64,000 bases of DNA from Paragyromitra xinjiangensis. Taxonomy: Eukaryota > Ascomycota > Pezizomycetes > Pezizales > Discinaceae. The stretch spans positions 1,116,001 through 1,180,000 of the forward strand of contig JBCAMK010000016.1 of NCBI GenBank assembly GCA_038503065.1, read 5' to 3'. The notes under the pieces were generated by a model. The model had not been told where the DNA came from, searched no databases, and saw only the letters and a program-made list of their open reading frames with translations. Made by a program: the position numbers and the translations under genes. How positions within the stretch are numbered: position 1 is the first letter of the stretch; the number at the start of each line of letters is the position of its first letter. Positions 13,050-24,860 of this stretch are shown one piece after another.

Positions 13050-16000
13050 TTTCGTGTAGATGTGATGTGGAGATTGTGTTTTTCTGCTGTGGTGAGGGAT
13101 TGTCGTGTAAGGTGGAGGTTGTTGGTGGCGAGAAAAGATGGGGGAGTTGTGGGGAGGTTGCGGTGTGGTGGGTTGCAGTTGGTTGGTGGGGTTTTCTGAG
13201 TGCGGTGCCAAGACTTCACACGCTAATCAGCGCTTATCGGTGGGGATTTTTTGTGTGAGGATTTTTGATCAGGCGGTTTTAACGATGAAGGTAGTTTTTG
13301 GTAAGTAAAAGTACAAGGTATCATAATTCAGTGTCTGGGAGTAGATAGAAGTTTAGCAGATTGAGTGAAGACGTTTTTTGGTTGTGTAGTTGAAGGGATG
13401 CTGTTTTGACCTAGAATCTTATGCGAAACTATATTGTATGATCGAGAAAGGTGGGATTATGGCGAATTATCTACTCTGTACATAGTAAACTGAGTAGTGT
13501 TTATTTTCATCTCTATGGCAGTCTCGTGCCTCATACACGCAGCTTGCCTTACGGTGCGCAGCAGCCGCCCTGCTCCAAGGCAACTGGCAGGGCGCCTGGG
13601 ATATTTTTCCTTAGGTTGCCTGATAGATTGAACAAGAAGCTGGAGCCGAGAAGGGCTATAGGGTGGGTAGGCCCTTGATATACATGTAGGTATCCTTGAT
13701 ATAGATACATGTATATTGCGTTATAGGCGTGCAAGGCACAATCCCCTTTCTGCTTGGAGATGAGAACCTCACTTCACCACAAGTGTACATGTAGTTTTGA
13801 TATAGATATGCTGTTTTCTGTATCTACAACATTTTTCGGATGCCAAGACGCTCAATCGAGTGATCGCGAATGATAATTGGTCTAGTCAACATTTCTATGG
13901 GCTGAAGACTTACCGTCTATTATCCTCGTCTAGGGTGGGTTCGCCTTGACCTTGTCTTTTTAGTGCAAAAAGTGACTCATTTTAACTTGGTGTAGGTTGA
14001 ACAATTTAAGGAGTTCAAGTTCACACAAGGGACTTAGCAACTGAGATGAAGTGAAGCATACATCCTTTATGTGTTCTCATTATATGTAAACTTATCTCCT
14101 CATTGACGGAAGATGTCTTCAATAATACACGACCACTACTAAAAAGCCCTACAAATACCCCTATTTCAGTCATGCAGTAGATCCCGCTTTAGGTCTTTCC
14201 TCCAATGTGTTTCTTCCTAGCTTTTTAGATATATACGGGTAGACTTCTGACAGCTAGAGAAGTCGCTGAACTAATCAGTACCGACGTCGCCGGCCTTGAC
14301 GCTAACAATGTGAATTCTGGTTTATGTCGTTGGAGGTGCATGATGATATTTTTTTTCATCTGCGGAAATGGAAGTTTGAGTAACTCTGAAGCCTGTGATA
14401 GTAGGAGAGAGGGCCGATTCGAATAGTTTATTCTGCTTGTTCGGATGATATCAGCCGCGTTGGGCTCTAATGCTCTCTCTGTAGTCTCTTGCTGTAACTT
14501 GTTGCATCTATCAGGGTTTTTGATAACGTAGTTGTTTTTGTATCTAGGTTGGGTACTGGCGCTTTTGTTGCTGATTGAGCAGGATGAGGTGCTTATTTGC
14601 GTTACTGGGGAGGAAATCGACTTGTATCTACCGTATTTGCAATACCTTCGAGCCACACTATAGATCTCCCGATTCTCGTTCGCTTTCCTGGCACCATGAT
14701 TTTGTTTGAAGAGGTTTGCTCGACGGGGTGTCTGACAACTGCGTTAGCTATAATTAAATGTATAAGGAAGATTATATCCTATTGAAGGCAGCGGATTATT
14801 ACTAGAGGTTATATTGCTGCAAGGAAATTGATATTACCTCCGGTAAACTAGGCAAGCTCCCTAACTGGTCATGTGCTATTCCATTGACTCGGTTACCACA
14901 GCTAGATCTACTGAGAGATTTCCTGATGGACCTAAGGAGAATAAGTCGAGTAGGATGTAATCGTTAGCCGAGACACTGGTATCTCTAGGATATAGTGAAG
15001 CAATGGACTAAATCAATGTCGGATTCAGTGCATGAATGAACGTTGTGAGATGGTCTCGCTCCAGGGGCGCTGCCGACAAGAACACTTCGAAAAACTACGA
15101 AATCCCTCTAAAGCCACCCTCTAAACCTACTCATTAGCAATATGCAAGCAAAGGGATGGGTGTATGTTTTCCTCAGCTAATCCATAAAGCGATACTGGAA
15201 ATGAACGAACCAATAATATGCCGTATCTTGATAAATAACCATCAGGAGGGAACGGCGGAATAAAATTCGTTCGCCAATTTTTCGCCAACAACCCTGAGCC
15301 CAAGAATAGACGTAGATTTCCGCAATATTCTTCACAATAAAATATGCTTTGGTAAGCTCTAAAGACTCATTAGCCACTTCTTTCATCTCAAGTAGAGCAT
15401 ACAATACCATCACCTGCTAGGGTAAACAGTAGCTCCACACTCTGTGCCGACCCTCGTTAACATCTGTTAGGTTAGTAGGAAGCGAGAAAAACCTATAAGT
15501 GATTAACTCAGAGAACAGTGGCGAGCGACGAAATACCCTTGGATGTGCTGTCTGATAAAAATATGGATAAGGTACGACGATAGACTATGCTCTAAGATAT
15601 AGCAGACTTCTGGAATGGAGCAAATGTCTCATCGGATGGGTGGGTCTTGGTAGAATAAGATGAAGTTAATGGGGCTGTATTGATTGAGAGGAAGTTAGTG
15701 AGGTTGAAATGGGGAAGGGTTGAGGTTGAATTTAAGATGACCTGTCGTTTGCGACTGGCACGTGCCGTGCGGCCAATCACGCCACCAAAAACTCACATCA
15801 CAAACCAACTGCCCCGGTTCAAATACATGTAGCTTGTTACGCTAAAAGACCAACCCTTCCCACAACGGGCCATCACAAAGTCTCACTCGTTACAGTAAAT
15901 AGTTCGAGTGATATTTCATGATATTTCATGATATTTCATTATGCCGTACAGAAATTTTATGAGATTCCAAGGTAGACAAAACTCCATCATGATCCGTCTA

Positions 16001-16054
16001 AAATTGCCCCACACCTGATCGTCTTTATCTTTCATCCATAGCACTCAAGGCTAA
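13050..16054. other. Long intergenic stretch of about 3 kb
   Basis: The right flank of the eIF5B start includes its 5' leader. Positions 13681-13793 hold three TACATGTA palindromes next to TTGATATA-like words, and a fourth lies at 15824-15831. A 10-bp unit (ATATTTCATG, last copy ATATTTCATT) is repeated three times at 15911-15940. Frames at 14225-14656 and 15177-15413 on the - strand have no clear gene character. I found no RNA gene. Confidence 0.4.
14225..14656 (-). CDS. Doubtful hypothetical ORF (143 aa)
   Basis: This is an uninterrupted - frame of 143 codons starting MARRYCKYGRYKS. Composition is Ser/Arg/Lys-rich without low complexity. I see no domain, signal peptide or membrane segment, and no family resemblance. 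It lies in a long gap rich in small repeats. It may be chance; the only support is length. Confidence 0.15.
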   Translation of the reverse strand: MARRYCKYGRYKSISSPVTQISTSSCSISNKSASTQPRYKNNYVIKNPDRCNKLQQETTERALEPNAADIIRTSRINYSNRPSLLLSQASELLKLPFPQMKKNIIMHLQRHKPEFTLLASRPATSVLISSATSLAVRSLPVYI

Positions 16055-17716
16055 TTACTTATTCCTCCCTCCTCCATGTTTTCTTCCTCCCTTCTTCTTC
16101 TTCTTTTTCTTCCTCCTCTCAGCCTCACCTGTCCCTACCTCAACCTGATCAGGGGTCGAAGACCTCAAAAACTCTTCTTTCTCTACCTTGTTCTTGGCAC
16201 TAGGTACCTTCTCGGCTCCAAACGCTCCCTGTGCAGCCCTCACCTCCCAGTCATCAGGAGCGGGTATCTTCAAGCCATCATTAAGGTTTGGCATTTTCTC
16301 GGTCTTAAGATAATCCCTTTCCCGTTTTGTGGGATCGTCGGCAGAAACCCTTAGCCCCTCTCTGGCCACGTGTGCATCCCAATCCTCGGGTTTAGGCGTC
16401 ACTTGAGGAGCCGTGTTCTCCTCCTTAGTTCTATCCGCTTTCCTCTTAACCTTTCTGACCACCCTCTGCGGACTCCTCATCCAGTGGATCTTATTTATAA
16501 ATCCCCTCTCCCTTACCCACATTATCTCTAAACATCTCTTCAACGTCTTCATTCTCCCATCCACCGCCCCAAGAACCCTAGCCCCAGGCCCTGCTTTTGC
16601 AGTCCCAACCTTTAACGCAGTACACGCACACAGGAGTCCCGCCAGAATCCCCCCAATCTCTTGAGCTTGGAACATATTCACACTTGCGACCGGAAACCCC
16701 TTTCTGGGCTCCGCAGGCTCGAGCTCCCCCAGAAGGTTATGACGTCTACGGTGTGGCTGCCGATAGAAGTAGTTCTCTAGCACACGCAACAAGGTGCCAA
16801 CCTTAGAGTTATACCGGCGTATGTCTTTACCTTCATCAAAGCTAGGTGATAGCATCTTTACGAATAACTTCATGAGCTTACGCGCGGATTGCTGTGCAAT
16901 TGGGAATGAGTCTTTTGGAGGATGGCAACTGTGAATGAGGTCGTGGGCGAAGTTGTTGGAGGCTTCGGAGCTGATATGTGGGATTGCAGTTGCGGTGAGG
17001 GTGAAGAGGTTGTCTTTGAGTTTGGTGGTGATGAAAGTAAGGGTGCTGCTAGATTTAAGGGCAGCCTCGTAGGTGGCGTTGAGATGCTTTTGAGATGCGG
17101 TTCGCGTTCGCTTGTTTCCTGAGGGAGGAGGAAGGGTGTTGATGAATGGTGGGAGAAGAGTACTGAGGGTTAAAGAGATCGAAGAGATCGTGGAGGAGGT
17201 TATCAGGATGATATCGTCGAGGACACCTCTGGCCCAGTGGAGGCAGTTAGATCATATGCTAAACTTATGACTGAAGTGAGATGAAAAACAAACTCGATGA
17301 TATAACTCCAGCATAGCAACAGTTCCATTCTTGTCTCGCCATCCAAACTCTTCCCACTTGGATGTCGATTAACGTAGGCGTCTTGATCGATTTCCCTAAG
17401 GATTTTGACATGGGAGCGAAGTTTAGTAGACAAACGGTCCACCTGACATGGTATTGGGATTAGCTTTCCTTCACATATCTTAATCTGTGTGTGTTTGTGA
17501 GGTTTAAAGCATAGTTTGTATGGGTTGAAAGCTATTAGAAAGAGGATGACGTACCTCTGTCTGCAGTTTCTTCGTCTCCGCAACGAGCTTATCTACCAGC
17601 CTAGCAGAATTTGGCTGCTGCTCAGATTGTGCCAGCTTCCAGATAGAGGAGATGGATTCTTCTATCTTTTTGATTGTGGTGGAGGTCTTAACTGGTACCG
17701 GACTATTTCGATTCAT
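16055..17716 (-). CDS. Unrecognised protein with duplicated P-x-P-[ED]-D-W motif (489 aa)
   Basis: Three exons are proposed: 17555-17716, 17307-17442 and 16055-17226, all in frame. Intron 1 (17443-17554) has clear GTACGT/CAG ends. Intron 2 (17227-17306) is less sure: donor A|GTTATA, branch site ATCTAAC, acceptor CCAGAG. Exon 1 encodes a helical N-terminus (TTIKKIEESISSIWKLAQS). Exon 3 has a Ser/Thr-rich stretch, a basic region (YFYRQPHRRRH), a Gly/Ala-rich hydrophobic segment (EIGGILAGLLCACTALKVG) and a very basic tail with runs of Lys. Two similar short segments, PKPEDWDAHVAREG and PAPDDWEVRAAQGA, lie near the C-terminus. I do not recognise the family. The basic tail suggests nucleic-acid binding or nuclear import, which is inference only. 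Confidence 0.65.
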
Positions 17717-18672
17717 TGCAGCGGTGATGGCGATGGATTGTCTTGAAGGTTGTGTGTTGATATGGACGAGCTATGAAGTTGCTCAAGGGACAGGAGACAA
17801 AAGAGACAACCGAGATGGGAACTGAGATAACTGGTCACGATGCCGCGTTACCGATAAAGGTCAGTGACGTGACGTGAAGCGGCACTCCCACCCTTCGAAA
17901 AGCTTAATCCAAAAGCTAAGGTTTACGGAAACCGAATGTAGGTGTGGCGTAGATTTGGTTGCCTAATTTGTTTGAAACAAGATTCGTGTTGTGGAGGTCG
18001 GTGCGTTCGTTGCACAAGAATGTTTCAAAGGATTGTGGGGGTGGATTTGTCGAGTGATTGGGAGTGATTAGCACAACATGTGCCTCGCAAAGCCTGCCTC
18101 TTTTGCGGAACGCAATTTAAGTGCTATATGCTTACACGAAATAAAGTCACTATGGGAAACAGGCATCGAGGCTTGAGATCTAACCTCCCGTGTGGAGTTG
18201 GGTGAAGGATCCTAACGTAGAGGGCATATATCCCTTTTGGTGTAGGATTATAATCTTTCTTCCTGTGTGTTTGGGATTGTCAACGCCACTCATGCCTGGG
18301 GCTTAAAGCGAGGGCGGGAATTTTAAGACACCTAATGAATTACTGATCTCCAATCCGATTATACTCCCCTTTTTGGGGTCTGAAGATCGCTCGCTGAGGA
18401 GAGATGAGATTCGAAATGCTGGTGCTCTGGAAGCCTTGTGGCACTACGTCACATCACATGACACGCGTAAACAGTCGCGTCTACCCTACTATTGCAGAAG
18501 CCCGCGGAGGACTGCTTCTCCCAGCGCGCTTGTCTTCTGTCCTTTTCTGCTGTTCTTCCACCCCTCCTCACTTCTTGCTCCTCTCTCCACCATCCACTCT
18601 CCACTATCATCCGCGCTAACCATCTTAGAATTATCATTGATCCTTTCTGCCTGCCTGGGATCGTCACCTGCC
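17717..18672. other. Intergenic, divergent promoters
   Basis: This is the shared upstream region of the - strand gene starting at 17716 and the + strand orphan starting at 18673. A frame open from 18373 runs into the latter but its first 300 bases look like leader (pyrimidine-rich). Nothing else is visible. Confidence 0.45.
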
Positions 18673-21600
18673 ATGCCACCCAAGCGCCCCACTAAGGCTA
18701 TTGAAATAGTTAATCCCAACCCTCCGCAGCAGCCCGCCGCATTGCCGCAGCCCCCGCCTCTCCCTAGTCTTCCTACCGCAAGGCCACGAATCAATCCCGC
18801 ATGTGTCCCATCCCATTTAAATATATATAAACTAACACTCAATACCTCCAGGGCTACGAACACCTCAAATCTATTATCGAGAGTCTCGACCTTTCGCTCC
18901 TTCCAAACCCCGAGCGCACCTTCCAAGCTCACTCCACAGCCCAAGCTGCAGCCCAACACAAACCAAAGTCTTCATCCAAAAAAACCCGTACTCCATCCAT
19001 GCAGAAAGAGAAAGGAGAGAATCTCACCTCCCAAACCGACCCTCTCCTCTACGCCCTTACCAATATCTTCCTCCCATACAAAAAAGAAACCACTTCCTTT
19101 CTTAACCGTTTCGAAACCCTTTATGCGAACACCACCCAGGAAGAGTGGGACCTTACCTCCAAATGGAAGATCTGCACTGAAATGAATGCCCACACCCTCA
19201 AAACCCTGCATGCACAGCACGGCCCTGACGCTGTCGTCTCACTGGCAATGAAACGGTGGGTGCAACGGGTTCTAGGCCTGACTCTCGAAGAAATTTTCGC
19301 GTCCCGGAACCAGCATGCAAATCAGCACCCAATTGGCCTCTCAGCAGTCTACAGTGGAGACCCACTGGCGCCTCCGGTATACCATTACTCTGAACAGCAG
19401 ATGTACAATACATATACTGGCTTCCCATACTATGGGAAATATAGCAATAGGAATATGTACCATCCCCAACGGACCCCGCTGCCGCCACTGCGAAACCCAC
19501 AGCCGCGGAGTGTGCTCCCCCGTAGACACTTTGCGCCTTCACGAAACCAAAATACGCTTCACCATTCCGCGAGCTTGCCTGCGTTCCCTCGTGCCCCTGC
19601 CCCTGCCCCTGCCCCTGATCCAGATAACGAGGCATTTAAATACGAACCTAAACTTCCTATAGCTATCGAGATCCGGCCTCAACGACGCCCTGTGGCAAGA
19701 GCAACCTCACCGGTGCCAAACCCTAGCGGGCGAAATACACCGCCTCACAAACGTTCGCCGAAGAAGAAAAAGAAACCTTCGAGTACGACAAAGGCTGGGA
19801 GAACGAAAATGGATGCTGCTCATGGGAGTTTAGGTTCCACTGGATATGATTCACAGAGTGGGAAGAGTATACTCTCGAGGTCAGATAAATGGGTGAAAGT
19901 AAAAGGCGCACTGAGTGATGATGAAGGCAGCTCGGCAGTTATACAGTCTCAAGACCACGCTGCTGAAACTACCACCAGAGCACTAACTAAGGGGAAAGAA
20001 AAAGAGCATGCTACAAACTATGCGGATAACGGGGAGGGTAGCTCTATGGACGTCACTGATACAGTTACAAGCCAGCTCGTTGTCAAGACACTGCCCAATG
20101 GAAAGAAACAGGTACTCGCGAAGGCCAGGACAGTGGCTAGCACGGGAGATGGCTCCTCAATCATCTATGACCCACAGACCCCGGGTTGGAAAAAGGTGGA
20201 TGCCCAACCAATACCTAAACCAGCTCAGAATCCGCAGAGCACCAATCCAGAAAATAAGAATCAGACTTCAGTGCGCGAGGACCTTGAAGCTATCACCCTA
20301 GAAAGGGATATCAATAGGCCCGGTAAAAACGCAACTGTCAAGAGGAGTAATCGAGTTGAGGCGGGAGATCGAGTTTCTGTCGAAGTGAAGAGTAGTGGGA
20401 CGGCTATTAACCAGGCTCCGACTAAGCAACTGGCCCATGGTCATCCAGTTACCAGAGCTTCGGTGACTGCTAAGATGCTTGTGGGAAAATGGGCTAAAGA
20501 GAAACAGCAGTCCGAGAGGGGCCGTAAAGGTCGAATTTTGAACGATGTGGAGGGCAGTTTTAGTGATTCATCCCAGACTGACGTGAAGGGGAAGCTCCCC
20601 GCTCATGGCACAGTTCCAAGCAGCGGCCCCTGGCTCACTAATGATCCGCGAATCTCAGGTCTGATGGCGAAAACTAGTGGTTCTTCGAGCGTGGGAGGTT
20701 CTAAACTTGCTTATGCTCAAGGCTCTTTAGGTTCTGGCGAGAATGCAGATTCGAAATCTCCAGCTCCTGTTAAGATTCCTGAAGTTCCTACTTCTACTCA
20801 ATATGAAGAAATGGACCAACCACCGCCATATGGGAGGGCTGCAGTGATGCCTCGGACGTCGGATTCCACTAAGGTTGTTATGGATTCTAATGGAAAGACT
20901 AGCACACCAATGGTTCTCATCCCTATCAGAGGCCCTGCCCCTGTTTGTCCTTCGATGTTTCCAGCTTCCCCCCCAGATTACGCAAAGGCTGCTACAGGCG
21001 TGAATGGAAAAAATATGGATAAACGAACTCCAGACCGTACACCATCTACGACTCCAACTTGGAAACCATCACTAGTTCCCGTGACTACTAGCAAGTTTAT
21101 CGCTACTCCCATCAAACTCACTGCGTCTCCTCCTACAGTCACTTCTACTCTTGCCCAAAACACTGTCTCTGCAGGCCTAGGCTCCGGCAAGTCATGGAGT
21201 TCAATTGTCGTAGGAAATACCAACTCAAACGCTGCTACTAAAGACCTTCAGCAGAGCGTTGCCGCGATTGGAGCATTTCCAGTACTTGGGAAGCCCTTAA
21301 GTACGCTTCCGTCCAATCAACTACCTACCGCTGAAGGTAATCTGAAAAAGAAGAGTTCACTCTCAGCTACGGCAAAGCCCTTTGAACCTGCAGCACTGAG
21401 ACATGCGGCAAGTGTGGATTCATATTTGGGGACTACTAATTACTCAACACCACTCACCGTGCAGCAGCCAACGCCAATTACACAGCAGTTTCCTATGTCT
21501 CCTACACCGGTTGCTCCCGTGGCAGCCTTACGTGCACCAGCTGACTATATGAACTTTTCCTTCGACTATCTTCTGGAGATATTCTACGATACGCCACAAT

Positions 21601-23063
21601 TCACACAATACTTGAATAGGTCTTACAACGAGCTGCTTTTCACGGAGAACTACCTCCGTGCCCAATACCAGCGGATCTCAACAGTCTTTGAAGATGAATG
21701 GGACTACATCACTGCCTCACAACGTAAAGCTGTTGTTGCAAAAGCGCTTTTTAACCTCTCTGATAAGGTGGACAAAGTACAGTTCAGAGAAGGAAACGGT
21801 GTGGAGAATATGCTGCGTGAAATGGGATTAGCTAAAACGCTCCCTAATACTCCTGTCGTTCCAGTGCTACGCAGAGCACCAAATTCTAACTTGAGAGAAG
21901 CATACATCCAAGGTGCTTCTGCTACAGAGAAGGAGGAGAAAAAGGAGAGTGCGAGGCCTACAAAGGTAGCTTATTTGAGGTGGAGGGCAGAATATTGCTT
22001 TGATCTTGATCCGGATGCACTCTCGATCACGCCAGATTGGCTCTTTAGCATCATTGCTTGGCTACTTGGAATGCCCCATCCATTGCGACATCGGTTTGGG
22101 CCAGGGCGATATAATAGAGGCTCTGGTGCTTCCGCCACTTCTGACCATGGCACGGAGAGCACGCCGGGTGAACCAGAATTCTGGTGTCCAGATGATTGTT
22201 CAGAGTGCGCAGAATCCGAACAGACAGGATGGTCAACAGAGTGGACTTTTGTTAGGAGGGATAGTACTGGTCCCACAAGGAAAGTACGTCATTCCAACTT
22301 GGGGCCAAACTCACCGATGTTGGAGCGCTTTTTGGACGAAATGGAAATACCAGAGGGGTATCTCCCGGAGCCTGCCTTTCCTAATCCTCCAGGTTCGCAA
22401 AAACCTACGTCAACTTCTCCTAGCGAAGGATATAGCCCGTTCATGTTCTCCCAACCGAGCATCCTCAAAGTCCCCCGACTCATGTCGAATCGCTTCATCG
22501 ATCCCATCTTCCATATCCATAACCGATCTGACGAATGGAAAACAAACAATCCCGGTCGTGCAAAGTTCATGGAGATCCTGAATATTGATGCTGCTTTATT
22601 CTACTGCGCGCTCATCGAAGAGATCCTAAAGATATTTGGAGAAGTGCGCAGAGAACGGGTCTGGTTTAAGCTACCGACAGGGGCGGATTACTACGATGCG
22701 CTTTCCTGGTTCTCAAATACACAGCCGGAGCGAGGCCGCCCAAGAGCAAGATCCGAAGGAGAGGGGAGTAGTCGGATAAGATCTATAGTTGTAAAAGGAT
22801 ATAGGGAACGTCTTGACCATAGGAGTAGGAGGGCAGAGGTACAGAAGTGCTTGGATGAGGAGCAGGAACGTGTGCAAAAGTTTGTGAAGGAGACCCAGAG
22901 GTCAGCGGACTGGTTGGTGAGTGGGTTGAAGTTGGTGAACAAAGATACTGATAAAGAGATTGGGAGAGCGCGAGATGGGGGACTATGGACAGTTCCCGTA
23001 CCTCCCGGGGAAAGAGAATCCCTGGAGAAAGAATTCGCGAAGCTGCTCGTTTGGGAAGTGTAA
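18673..23063 (+). CDS. Large disordered orphan protein (about 1447 aa)
   Basis: The proposed start is the ATG at 18673 (MPPKRPTKAIEIVNPNPPQQ). A 47-bp intron at 18805-18851 has a branch site ACTAACAC and a CCAG acceptor but a weak GTCCCA donor. Exon 2 (18852-23063) is open for about 1400 codons. If the intron is wrong, the gene starts inside exon 2, for example at 18999. Most of the protein is Ser/Thr/Pro/Lys-rich and looks unstructured, including a PAPAPAPAPD run and the basic KRSPKKKKKP. Two short helical regions stand out: an N-terminal one around NRFETLYANTTQEEWDLTSK and a later one around EIFYDTPQFTQYLNRSYNELL. The C-terminal 200 residues are charged and helical. There are no membrane segments or catalytic motifs that I recognise. 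Confidence 0.8.
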
Positions 23064-24860
23064 AAGTGGAGAGGTGTCTGGCGGAGATGCTTTCACTAAC
23101 ACTAACTTTTGGAGGGAGGATAGTAATGTTTTGTTATCGGTTGGTTGTGAAATGCAACGCCGTTGTATATGTACGGTTACGGCAGGGAGATCCGGAACTT
23201 GTCTAGTGTTTTGGAAGGTTTTTCCCATGGATCTTGACTGGATCTCATTTTTCTTTTATTTACCTATTTTTTTTGTATATCCACTTTTGTTTCCACCACC
23301 CGTATACTTCCGGGTTGTATTCTTAAGCTAGTCTCCCTTCTCTCCCTTCTTTCTGTTCAGATTTCACTGAGCTTGCTTCTTTTTATGCGAAAGTTATGGA
23401 TATAAGGAAGCTGTAGATTAACGGGAAGGTTATCTCGAAACTCTGACGCAATTGATGTTATAAATGCGGCAATAAGTACCATAACCTAGAGGAATAAATA
23501 TAGCCCACGAAGCAAAGAAAAAAGGAAAAAGCGAATGGTGATAGTAGTCATCTATTATTACTCGGTGAGTCTTCCCTTGTGTTGGGAAGTGAAGTATATG
23601 TAGTGTTACAGCTAGATATATCCACACCTTCTAGGCTGTTATCCTAAGCTACATGTAACTGAGCCACCTAAAGAAATCTATGAAACCTAACACCATGGCA
23701 ATGAAGCCTTACAACTTTTTGGCTACGAAATGTAACGTTCCAGGAAATACCCGGTTGGTGACTAAATATACGCAGTGGGCATTTCTGTCGTTTTAGTGTT
23801 GAAGTTGAGTTTGGGTATTGACATTGGTATAAGTAAAACGCATGTTTAAAAGAACTCTTCCATGCGAACGGCGGTGGAGATACTTGGGCTTCAGAGTTTT
23901 ACAAAATTTAGTGTTCACACTTAAATTTGACTGGCCTAGGTGTAAGTACATGTAAGATGCATGCTAAGCTTGATACCTTGATAGTTGCTTTTTACGATAA
24001 CAAGAAATTTAATAGCTTTGATATAATCTATAACGATTAGTAGTAGAACACACATATGTTTCCAATATTGGCGTTGGAGAAGCCTCTCGATACGGTACCT
24101 CAGGTGTTAGAGAAGGCCCAAAGACAGAAATTGGAGAAAGACACAGGTATTTGTTCAGGACATCAGACGAGTATAAGGGCATTAGTCAAGTATAGGGGTA
24201 GAGCGTGCTACCAGTCTTTAGAGATTGGGCACTCAATCTGTTCCTGCTCCCCTAGCTACTATTTCGGTCATAATCTCTATCCGTGCCATGGACTGGCTTT
24301 ACTAGAACTGATGGTTTCACAAGGTGCTGCCGAAGTCGAGTATTGTGGATCCGACAAGTATGAAGGCGAATCGAGGATCCACCCTTGTCCCCTCGCGGGC
24401 TTCATGGACTCCAGTGAACGACACAGTGCTTTTAAGCCTCACCGCCAAAAACGCAAGATTCGATATATTTAGAATCGTAGAAGATAATATTTTAATAAAA
24501 TAAACGTCACTAGCTAGTGAATGGCTAGCGAGCATTTGATATTGATCGAAATTGATATCCCATATAGATTCCTACGCCAATGAAAAAGCATATGTACTAC
24601 CTTCAAAACCATACCGGAAATCCATGAAGCTTCTTGCGCGTTTAACATTCATGCGTATAATGGAAAAGGCTAGCAACCACTAACCCGCTGTACGAATGAA
24701 TCCGGCATCGGTAGCGCGAGTCCCCCAAACTGTTTACCCTCTAGATGAATGCCGCTGCTCGCCTATTGGTAGGGGGTTTCATCACAGGCTTTGCCCCGGT
24801 GAACCGCATAACAGCAGCAACGCAATCGCGTATAATTACCTAGGAACCAATATGTAAGCC
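23064..24860. other. Intergenic
   Basis: No supported gene. Two TACATGTA palindromes lie at 23650-23657 and 23947-23954. A + frame of 138 codons at 24056-24472 has no family resemblance and is treated as chance. Confidence 0.4.

Noticed and set aside
18373..19185. Upstream frame from 18373 as an extended N-terminus of the orphan gene
   Set aside because: It begins at a non-ATG codon and runs on past the proposed splice into a Pro/Ser-rich frame that ends at 19185. Only the part from 18673 is kept.
24056..24472. 138-codon + strand frame
   Set aside because: No family resemblance, no intron or promoter signals, composition like random intergenic DNA.
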